Shown piece after piece: positions 43,024 through 50,795 of a stretch of 50,795 bases of DNA (position 1 is its first letter; each line of letters opens with the position of its first letter). Where the stretch lies: NCBI GenBank assembly GCA_020536535.1, contig JAHLWZ010000240.1:656-51450 (forward strand). The letters are read 5' to 3'. The DNA comes from Pelomyxa schiedti (lineage: Eukaryota > Evosea > Pelobiontida > Pelomyxidae). The position numbers and the translations under genes are program-made. A model generated the notes under the pieces. That model ran no database searches, was not told where the DNA came from, and was given only the letters and a program-made list of their open reading frames with translations.

Positions 43024-43242
43024 GGCAAACACCTACTACAAACAACAAACGTTGCCTCGTTACAACGAGAACTTTTTTGACTAGTGAAAAAAAGAAATGA
43101 ATGTAATTTCCGTTTTGTTAAAAAATGGAATCTAGAACAATTCCAGTGAAGTGGCTATGTTGTAGCAGCAAGTGGTTTGAGGTGATATTCTTGGGTGTTG
43201 TTCGCGGTTGTTGCGAGTGGGGCAGTTGTTATTCATGTGGAC

Positions 43243-44568
43243 TTATTCACTGGGTGTAGTTTTTGCTGCGGCAGTATTGACCGTTGCGGTTGAACTTGTG
43301 AGTGGTGCTGATTTTGTTATTTCGTCTTGGAAAAAGTCATTGGCCACTAAGAATTGAAAGCATTGGAAGATAGCCTTTTTCTCCCATTTCTCTGGGTTCC
43401 GCAAAACCTGGGAGATGTTAAAACGGGGAGTACAGATTATCCTACCTTGAGAGTTTTCCCCAAGATTACAGAGGGAACAGGTCGAGTGATGACTGGTTTC
43501 TAATATGTTTAATTATAAGCTTATCGTAGCACATGCATATGCATACTTGTTCCTCCTCGTTAAGATACAGATCTACAGTATTCTCCTCCCCTGCTTCCTC
43601 TGGTGTCGCTGGTTTGTCCTGTGGAGGAGCTGCTTGCGTAACTTGATCAGGCTCCGTTTTTATGGGCTCACTCTGATGTTCTTGCTTCACTAGTTCCGGT
43701 TCGATTTTTACGGTTGCCTCTGTGTTAGTGGCGTCGGCCTGTGTCTGTTCTGGATTTTCTTTGGAGGTATTTTCGCGGTCAACGGGTGCTGTCCCTTGAG
43801 GTGGCGCAGGAACAGGGTCCTCCGCAGGTTTTTCCGCCGTTTCTGCGTTCTTTTGCTCCGCCTGTGGTTCTTCATTAGCATCGTCGGCTTCATCGAATGC
43901 TTGATAGTCAGTGTTGTAATATTCGTTGCGGGAGTAATAACCCCCGCTGCCTCCTCTCCAGTTTCCCCTGTATCCCCCCCTTCTCTGATATCCTCTGTAA
44001 CCCCCTCCCCATCTCCCGCCCCATCCTCCTCTCCCTCTCTCCCCGTCCCTCCCATAACCGTAGTTATCCCTTCCGTAACCGTCCCTGTCATAACTATCTC
44101 TCTCATAGCTTCGCCATTGTCCCCCTCGTCCTCTCTTTGCGAATGGTTCACCAGGGTTATCCTGGAATATCTCGTAAATAATCTTGAGAGAGGAGCAATT
44201 TCAAAAGAACCTTTCTGGCGGCCATCTTCTCTTTAGTTGGATAGCTCTCTCTTCTATCTTTTCTCCACTTGTTGATACCTTCTGGAGTATCTAGCTATTT
44301 AAAAAAAAAAGGAAACGTTTAGGAAAAAAAGAAGCCACTGGTTTAACCACCCACAATTGTCGGTAGCATTGGCATCTTATAATGGGAATAAGGGTGACAC
44401 TCGGAAATATGAAGTGACATCTCCTGCATCGATCCAGAAAACCCACAATACTATAATTTATGTAAACGCGATTCCTTGCGTAAAGAACACCAAAAGAAGG
44501 CGAACCTCTGGGCAATGCATTGTGGGAGATCCCGACCCCGTCGCGCTTTTGTCGTTCTCGTCCCACAT
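43243..44568 (-). CDS. NUFIP1/Rsa1-like protein (365 aa)
   Basis: The exons are 44568-44506, 44450-44355, 44294-44211, 44182-43547, 43499-43446 and 43407-43243 (1098 nt), phases agree. An N-terminal Cys/His segment (MHCPEYCGFSGSMQEMSLHI, then SECH) resembles the NUFIP1 zinc finger. It is followed directly by DTPEGINKWRKDRRESYPTK, the conserved NUFIP1 signature. The middle is Gly/Arg/Tyr/Asp-rich (YDRDGYGRDNYGYGRDGERG) and then Glu/Ala/Pro-rich. The C-terminus (NPEKWEKKAIFQCFQFLVAN) is helical. NUFIP1/Rsa1 is an assembly factor for box C/D snoRNPs and U4 snRNP working with R2TP and Hsp90, in the nucleus. The 31-nt (short) third intron is notable. Confidence 0.83.
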
Positions 44569-44963
44569 GCGATCGCCTTCTGTTATTAATTAATGTTTGT
44601 ATCTGTTATCTGGGACCAATCCCATAACCAGGACTGCCACTTCCACGAGTTCAGCCCACGAGACCGAGAGGGAGGACGGCCTGCACCTATCTTTCTCCTA
44701 CCTCCATGAAACTCATAGTGGCGGTGTAACTTAAGTAGGTGAATAGCAAGGTGGCTTATCGTAGGGCTGGGTTTTCAGGTTACCCAGTTCTAAATGGTGG
44801 TCCCCAAATCGCATGTTTTTTTTTGGTTTCCTGAGTGGAAACTACCTGCCTGTCCCAGCAGGTGCTGAGACTTGTCTGATTGAGAATGACGGGAACCGAA
44901 AAGTCCAAACAAACCAAACGTTGCGGTACGTGTCGGGTGTGGGGGAGCAACACGTAACCCATA
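44569..44963. promoter_or_regulatory. Divergent intergenic region, NUFIP1-like / membrane protein
   Basis: These 395 bp lie between divergent start codons (44568 minus, 44964 plus). An upstream ATG (44887) opens a short frame MTGTEKSKQTKRC followed by a GTACGT donor. I found no in-phase acceptor into the downstream gene, so it may be an upstream ORF or an alternative first exon. Confidence 0.45.
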
Positions 44964-46330
44964 ATGCGGAACGTGCCGGTGCTTTTGTTGAGTGGGTTGT
45001 TAGTCACTGCATTCCCGATAATATGCAGCCTGATCGTGATGTTTGTGAAATGGGGTGATGGTTGTGACAAGACTTTCAGGTTGTTTTTTTGGTTGTTTGT
45101 TTTTTTGGTTGTTTTGTTTTGTTTTGTTTTGTTTGTTTGTAATATGCTGATTTTGTTCCCTTGTTGACTACAGTTAATGCGATAGGTGGTTTTTGGCAGT
45201 TGGATGTGGTATTGCTGGGGGTGACTTGGCTGTTTCACTTCTTGTTGCATTACGTTACAGAGGACAGTTTTACAAGCTCAGGGTGAAACCAATCACGTAA
45301 GTGTGATTTCTTCTCAACACTATTGCAAATATTTGTTCTTACTAGAGAAATGCCAGTGCGAAGAGCTGTCCTTTACTTTCGCTTTTAGGTGTTGTAAAAA
45401 GCTAGTTAAACGAATATTTTCCATTTGTGTTGGAGTCTGGCTGTTAGCCTCTACTATTTATACAATAGTGGTATTTGCTGTAGTATGTTATGGAGACAAA
45501 ACTGATGTTTGTGACGGCGTATGCATTACAACTCCTCCTTCAAAAATAACCGGCACACAGACAGGTGAGAAACCAAATATATTACGAATGCTGAGGGCTG
45601 ACTGCGTTTTTAAATTTTTATATGACACCATGTATGGTCCACGCAATGTGTAGGGATTATCATAACTTCAACTCCCAGGTTCTTTGTGAGTATGTTTGTA
45701 CAAGGTTGCTGCTTTTCCGTTGAGCCAAAGCTCACTAATAATCCTGACATTGAGATGGACTTGGCTCCTACAACCAAACCCGGCCCCAAGCGCAATGAGC
45801 TCAACTTTGGCAATTTATACGACGGCAATGAACCCGATGAAGAATCTGGAGCAGCGGCGGCACCCAAAGGGAAAGCCAAAGGCAAACAAACTGGAACACC
45901 GTCATCCAACGATGTGGACTTCAGCAAACCAGCAGGGTGGCGGGCACAGGCTGAAGCAGCCAGGGATGCACAAGCTGCCCCTCCTTCAGCAAAATCCACA
46001 ACCAAAACAGCACCCGGCGAGGTAGACTTTGGAAGGCCACCGGATTTAAGAACATCAGAGCCAAGTGGTGATGACAATAGCACAGCAACAACAACTACAA
46101 CAACCAAACAGGACAAAAGTTCCCAGAAAGGAGGAAAGGATAAATCCCAGCCGGAAAAATCCAAACCTGCAACAAACAACAAAAGCAAACCAGAAAAAGC
46201 ACCCCCACCACCGGCAAAATCCAAACAAACAAAACCAACCACAACAACCACAACTACCACAACAGCACCACCAGCAGCTGAAATTGACTTCTCTTCAGTG
46301 ACACGCACAGAGTATGAAGGTGGACTTTAA
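44964..46330 (+). CDS. Multi-pass membrane protein with Lys/Thr/Pro-rich cytosolic tail (373 aa)
   Basis: The exons are 44964-45079, 45186-45296, 45389-45631 and 45679-46330 (1122 nt), all phase 2. The first ~160 residues hold hydrophobic segments: VPVLLLSGLLVTAFPIICSL, WFLAVGCGIAGGDLAVSLLV, then (after YRGQFYKLRVKPIT and CCKKLVKR) IFSICVGVWLLASTIYTIVV. A Cys-rich loop comes next (KTDVCDGVC), and a short hydrophobic stretch FFVSMFVQGCCF. The C-terminal ~210 residues are polar and repetitive, with EVDFGRPPDLR, DVDFSKPAGW and AEIDFSSVTR as three similar V/I-D-F motifs, plus Thr and Lys/Pro runs. I do not recognise the family. The spaced DF motifs might bind a clathrin-adaptor-like partner (speculative). 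Confidence 0.65.
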
Positions 46331-46494
46331 ACCTCAAGTCATCTTCCTGAACGTTATATCTCTATTCCAAGCACGCACTAAATACAGCTTCGATTGTTAA
46401 ATAGAAGTGTTTTGTTATTCCCTCTGAAAAAAAGAAAGGACTTCTGTTCTTCCGTGCTTTTGCACACTGGAGATAAAATTTAATCATACATATT

Positions 46495-48349
46495 TTATGG
46501 TTTGGTAACGGTAATACTGGACTCAGCACCTGTTATCACAACATCTGCAAGAAGTTAGTAAACAGAAATGTGGCTCGTTTATTGGCTACATTTCCACACA
46601 AATGCATCATGTATGACAACAATATCATTAACGCTGATAGGCACTTGCGAATGAACCCGCCAAAGTTCCACCCGAACTGCTGTGTTGCGGTTTGCTATGT
46701 CTGCAAGTTGAATTGTTCTGTTCAGTAAATATCAGAATGTAATCTGAGAATGGTGTAATAGCACACTTCACTTGGGCCGGGCCCCATTTAGTGTTTCTGG
46801 TGCAAGTTGCCACAATACTGAGCACAACTCCGCGCACATCTATGCTTTTGTTTAGAGGGGGAATTGCGTGGGGGATCAAGGAATACTCACTCAATCTGGT
46901 GTTTTGGCAAGAAAAGATGTTAGCAATTGGAGTGAAGTTACACTGAGTATCACTATGTGCAGGTGGAAGCTGCGCAATGGGAGTCACATCTTTCACTATA
47001 CTTGTTGGAAGCAGATTTAGCTCCAGTTTCTGCGGCTCCTTATACCGAGGCTTGACTGCACAATTTGAGATACAGTATTGCTAGCGGAACTGAGTAAAAC
47101 AAAAAGCATATGAAGATATACATGATTCTCTTGCATAAGGTTATCGAAAAGGGCCATAGTCTGTGGCCACCCAACTATTAATATCTGCCCACCCTAGGGT
47201 AAAGTTATAAGCAGCTGGGAGGGTAAGAAAAAAAAAGTGCACACTTGCTCGTCTTCCAAATCTGCCGTGAAGTATTTTCCTGAGGAACATTGTCTGGGCC
47301 ACTTACGTTTTACGCAGACCTTTATAGTCCACTTTGCCAAGGTTGGTGACAAGCTGGCAACCGGGGTTATCTCCGAACTGTGAGCGATATCAGAGTCCCC
47401 GCTGTTAGTTATTAGTATCTGTAAGTTCATCCACATAGTAGCAAGGACTGAAAATACCTAAAAGCCAGGGCTGAACCCCAGTGTTAATGGGTAGGAAAAC
47501 AAAAACAAAAACAAAAACAAAAACAAAAACAAAAACAAAAACAAAAACAAAAACAAAAACAAAAACAAAAACAAAAACAAAAACAAAAACAAAAACAAAA
47601 ACAAAAACCCACAAACCTCTGTTTGGTTCCAGCATCGGGTTTTTCCACACTCCATCACTGCTCTCAGTCCCCGGGCCGCTCGATGACGCCGATGACTGAG
47701 GATTCGCTGCAGCCGAAACGCCCTGCAAGTGTCCCTGTGTATTATTCTGGACGAGTACAGGTGAGGATGGCGGCGACGGCGATTGCGATTGTGGGTGCGG
47801 GGAGGATGATGGTGATGCGGCAGCGGTGTTGGGCCGCGGTGGCGATAATGGGATTGATGTGGTGGCAGTGGTTGTAGTATGATGAGTACAAGTGGCTGCT
47901 GCTGCGGTTGTGGTATTTGTAGTTATGGGTGGGAACATGAGGGTGGGCACAGGGGGTACCACAATGGGTGGCAGGTCGAATGAGAAGTTGATGGCCGCGC
48001 TTGTGGCCTGGCAACAATCCACAGCCGATCCACCGGTTGATGTGGGTGACGTGGGCTGCTGGGGAGGCTGCGGCGGCGGTGGTGGTGGGGATGCGGGTGG
48101 GGACGGGGACTGGGCCGGGGAGGGCGTGGTCCCTCCATTATGGGATGGGCTGCTTGGAGGCGAACGGGGCTTGGGGATTACGATGGGCTCCCATTCTGCG
48201 AAGCAGCAGCCGCTCGGTGTAGTGTTGTTATCGTCGACGACCCCCTTGGTGATTTCCGTAGGCTGCGGGTGAGCGATAATTGTGGGTGAGTTGGTGGTTG
48301 TTTGGTTGCGTAGTTGGGTAGCTGTTGCTGTTGGGGTGTGGCTCGTCAT
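46495..48349 (-). CDS. RPA1-like single-stranded DNA-binding protein, short form (499 aa)
   Basis: The exons are 48349-47617, 47447-47245, 47193-47122, 47080-46767, 46717-46590 and 46544-46495 (1500 nt), phases agree. Residues 1-245 are Pro/Ser/Thr-rich. Then come two OB folds matching RPA70 DBD-A and DBD-B: ITPVASLSPTLAKWTIKVCV, SGKYFTADLEDEQGGQILIV, NHQYCISNCAVKPRYKEPQK, IDVRGVVLSIVATCTRNTKW, TIQLADIANRNTAVRVELWR and VPISVNDIVVIHDAFVWKY. The protein ends there (VVITGAESSITVTKP), so the zinc-bearing DBD-C used for trimerisation is absent, and no RPA70N domain is seen. RPA coats ssDNA in replication and repair; without DBD-C this may act alone or be a specialised paralogue. Confidence 0.88.
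47496..47608. repeat. (AAAAAC)n microsatellite, ~19 units
   Basis: A perfect hexanucleotide array AAAAAC (GTTTTT on the minus strand) of about 113 bp lies inside intron 1 of the RPA1-like gene. Read through as coding it would give a Val-Phe repeat, but spliced phases exclude it from the protein. Confidence 0.97.
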
Positions 48350-48662
48350 ACGGTTGATTTACACTAACAATGGGAATCTCTTTCATTTTTTTTCTTGTCC
48401 TTTTCGGCTTGGGTTAGTTGGGCGAAAGTCCTGTGAAGTCTCTCCAAGTTGTACTGAACTGTTTTGAACTCAACAGATCCCATAAGGGAGTCTTTCAAGT
48501 TGGGTGCCGGGTGGTGGTGCTTCTTAGAGGCGGGCCCATTGAGCTGTTGAGTGATGAATGAATTAACTCAGCTCACTTTGATGTGAAATGAAACTAAACG
48601 TTAATCGAACCGTCTGACACCAACAGGTTTTTTTTGGCTTCGTGTCAGGCTTTGCAACAACC
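48350..48662. promoter_or_regulatory. Divergent intergenic region, RPA1-like / beta-trefoil-like gene
   Basis: These 313 bp lie between ATG 48349 (minus) and ATG 48663 (plus). They contain a T-rich tract (~48386-48400) and GTTTTTTTTGG near 48628. No other feature is seen. Confidence 0.45.
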
Positions 48663-50521
48663 ATGGGTACGCGAGTTTGCCTCCTTTGAAAATAAGGGAG
48701 TCGTGTGACACGGGTGGGGCACGTAACAGATGCACTGAGCGGGGGAGCCCAGTCCGCGGCCAGTGCTGTGAAATTGGCGCAATTGGTGATATCTGCTGCT
48801 AAACAGTGGTTGGATGCCAACAAAAAAATCCCTGCCGTGTGTTTTCGGCCTTTTTTTTTCCTGCTTTTTTTTTTTTTTTGTCAGCAGGACCCTTTTATTG
48901 CTTCCAGTTCCATTTTACAATATAACATATAGTATATTTTATTCTCGAATACTTAATGTATTAAGCTTAATCGATAGGAGCTGCGGAAACTCGAGGCTAT
49001 CGCCAAAGCTACAGAACGTGTAATAACACCAATTGAAGCTGATCCCAGATATCTCGCTACCTTTGAACAAATACGGGGAATCCTGGATGAAGCTGCACAA
49101 TTAGTACTGGCGTATTCTCCTAACCCAACAGCAGATGCACCTACTCCTGGAAGGAAATTCATCGATCCATCTAAGGTAAAAAAAAAAAAAAAACACCTAC
49201 AAGTTGTAACATACCTTTACCTTACTGTTTCAACCTATTCAGTACCACATTAATGCCATTGGGATAGCGGGAAATTTGGAAGCCGCATGCGAAGGACTTA
49301 TTGATCAACTAACGTTTCTGGTTACCAGTACAGATGCATCCCGCGGTCTACGGGCAAATACATGCAACATTATTACCGACAATGTGCGTTTTCTTTGGTC
49401 CATTTTTCCACTGAATAAAGCACAAGGCTGCAAAACAATTTTGGATAAATCCTTGTTTTGGAAGTGCTACATTATCTGTACCTTATAACGTCTTTGTCAG
49501 CCAACTCGAGGTTCATTGCAAAGAAAAACTTACACCAGTTCACAAGGCATCACTGGGAAAAGGTTAAAGCAAAATTCCAACCCCAATGCTAATCAGATTT
49601 AGGTAAAATTCTCCGGGAACAAAGGCCAGTAACAGTATTTGAATTCCAACAAATTACCGGCCAGTATACATTCCAAGGGTTTCTCGATTTGCTGCCACTA
49701 TTCAATCCTTTCATCCATCAACCCCCGGTGAATACTTTTTCCATTAAGTGAGACAGTCTTACTAAGTGTATTCATGAAGTTGTAGGATTCAAGTTGCTTC
49801 TACCTCTGTAATGGCACTTCTGTCCTGCAACCTTTCGGTATCCTCTCTTCACATTACACCTTGTAATAAATGTTAGCTTTCAGATGGAGATGAATCTCCC
49901 TCCACAGTTCTTATTACCGCTGGCAATAGCGGTTCCGCACTTAATCTGTGGAGATGGAAGGATGGAAGACTTGTAAATGCAATGACTCGACTTGCCGTGG
50001 ATCAGGATATGGTGCCTGATCACATGAACTTCCGCAAAGCGTTGGCGAGACCGCTGGATATATCTTCTCTTACCCAATGTTGGACTTTGTGTCCGGTAAG
50101 CTATTTTCATTCTCTTTCCCTTACAATCATACAGGACGGAACTCTGAGGCACGATCCTTCCAGCCAAGACTGTCTGCAAGTCATTGAGTATGGCTCCTCA
50201 CAGGTAGCCACACAAAACAGTCAATCACTCGCCTCTAAAAAGATACAGGTTTCCGTACTTGGTGAAGTATCAAACCCACCCACTGCAAATCAAATATGGC
50301 AAATCGAGCTGTTTTTAATAAGGGAAGACTCACCCCTTGTTAAGGCAATACCCAGGCCCCTTCCGGCACTCCTATCTGAGATTGCGCTATCCAGCTGTGC
50401 CTCTGATAGCAGCCAATTGGCACTCCCACTTTCCACATTGTCTGGAACAGCAACTACCACAGGTGACCCAACATCCAAAAAGCCCAAGTTTGGCCTGCAC
50501 CTTCACCACAAAAACCACTAA
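48663..50521 (+). CDS. Protein with helical N-terminus and beta-trefoil-like C-terminal part
   Basis: Probable exons are 48663-48666, 48730-48836, 48978-49175, 49243-49383, 49501-49537 (least sure), 49603-49727, 49786-49837, 49884-50095 and 50135-50521. All joins agree in phase. The first coding exon is only ATG plus one base; the second gives DALSGGAQSAASAVKLAQLV. The N-terminal ~160 residues are helical (ELRKLEAIAKATERVITPIE, GNLEAACEGLIDQLTFLV). The later part has SSCFYLCNGTSVLQPF, ALNLWRWKDGRLVNAMTRLA, WTLCPDGTLRHDPSSQDCLQ and VIEYG, a three-strand pattern like a QxW/ricin-B-type beta-trefoil (a carbohydrate-binding fold; no catalytic toxin domain is present). No signal peptide. The C-terminus is Ser/Thr-rich. 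The family is otherwise unknown. Confidence 0.7.
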
Positions 50522-50607
50522 CAAACACACCAACCAAAAGAGTATAATACTTAATTATTGCTTCCGCCACTGACCTCAGCTTCTCTCTGGAGAACGCAGA
50601 TCTGTTA

Positions 50608-50795
50608 TCAAAGAATTAGAATTTTAGAAACAAAGGCCTTTGTACGGCAGGTGCAATTGGTAGTTACGTCCAAAAGTTTATAACGAAAAAAAATAGGAAA
50701 TCAACAAAGCCAATAATCCCGCCGAGCAACACCGTCGGTCCCGTCGTCGGCCGCAGTTTTCGCATCCCGTTCTCCTCAGCCTCATTTTTTTTTTT
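50608..50795 (-). CDS. Possible partial gene at right edge
   Basis: Read on the minus strand from the window edge, a frame gives EAEENGMRKLRPTTGPTVLL then GGIIGF. A GTTGAT donor and a GTACAAAG acceptor would join it to AFVSKILIL and a TGA at 50608-50610. The hydrophobic GPTVLLGGIIGF suggests a membrane segment. With the 5' part outside the window and one weak intron, this is only a candidate. Confidence 0.3.

Noticed and set aside
47496-47608. CRISPR-like array
   Set aside because: The units are perfect 6-mers without spacers, in a eukaryotic intron.
47405-47699. Val-Phe (minus) and Lys-Thr (plus) repeat proteins
   Set aside because: Both are translations of the AAAAAC microsatellite inside an RPA1-like intron. 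Splicing across it in phase 1 gives the RPA1 match.
1-50795. tRNA, rRNA and transposon searches by eye
   Set aside because: No cloverleaf with GGTTCGAATCC-like T arm, no rRNA core sequence and no transposase, reverse transcriptase or terminal repeats were seen. A covariance-model scan would be decisive.

Overview
This is nuclear DNA of an intron-dense unicellular eukaryote, most likely an amoebozoan of the Archamoebae/Pelomyxa type (inference). The evidence is the gene content (14-3-3, histone H3, MORC, Orc1/Cdc6, RPA1, UFC1, TTC4/Cns1, two TKL kinases, a cAMP-receptor-like GPCR, F-BAR-HR1-SH3), very short spliceosomal introns (mostly 37-90 nt, GT-AG, often with a CTAAC-like box just before the acceptor), and tiny intergenic gaps. 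I read no operon, ribosomal RNA, tRNA, CRISPR array or recognisable transposon. Most gene models below were rebuilt by hand from splice signals. Where every intron phase agrees and the total is a multiple of three, the model is strong.

Layout. 0-5.4 kb: a small two-exon gene and two tandem ankyrin-like paralogues (+). 5.4-7.7 kb: F-box protein and nucleolin-like RRM/RGG protein (-). 8.0-10.2 kb: F-BAR-HR1-SH3 protein (+). 10.4-11.6 kb: secreted or membrane low-complexity protein (-). 12-13.1 kb: 14-3-3 (+). 13.3-14.2 kb: hypothetical (+). 14.25-17.5 kb: MORC ATPase with CW zinc finger and an unusual N-terminal extension (-). 17.9-18.9 kb: RIIa-domain protein (+). 19.1-24.5 kb: Spt23/Mga2-like IPT-ankyrin-transmembrane factor (+), interrupted by a 100-N assembly gap. 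24.7-25.4 kb: divergent histone H3 (-), with an H3 3' remnant beside it. 25.8-27.4 kb: two hypotheticals (-). 27.6-29.0 kb: TTC4/Cns1 (+). 29.1-33.6 kb: TKL kinase with RhoGAP-like tail (-). 33.8-35.3 kb: second TKL kinase (+). 35.5-36.9 kb: 7TM receptor (+). 37.05-39.2 kb: Orc1/Cdc6-like ATPase (-). 39.2-40.4 kb: low-complexity protein (-). 40.4-41.3 kb: UFC1 (+). 41.4-43.0 kb: TMEM184-like (+). 43.2-44.6 kb: NUFIP1-like (-). 45.0-46.3 kb: multi-pass membrane protein (+). 46.5-48.3 kb: RPA1-like (-). 48.7-50.5 kb: protein with beta-trefoil-like part (+). The right edge holds a possible partial gene (-).

The genes are unrelated housekeeping, signalling and chromatin functions, as expected of a compact eukaryotic chromosome arm. 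Themes that recur are replication (Orc1/Cdc6, RPA1), chromatin (MORC, H3), signalling (two head-to-head TKL kinases, GPCR, 14-3-3) and membrane shaping or sensing (F-BAR, Spt23-like). The items most worth follow-up are the MORC N-terminal fusion, the H3 variant without Lys23 and Lys27, the Spt23-like factor with three C-terminal membrane helices, and the TKL kinase carrying a RhoGAP-like domain without its arginine finger.
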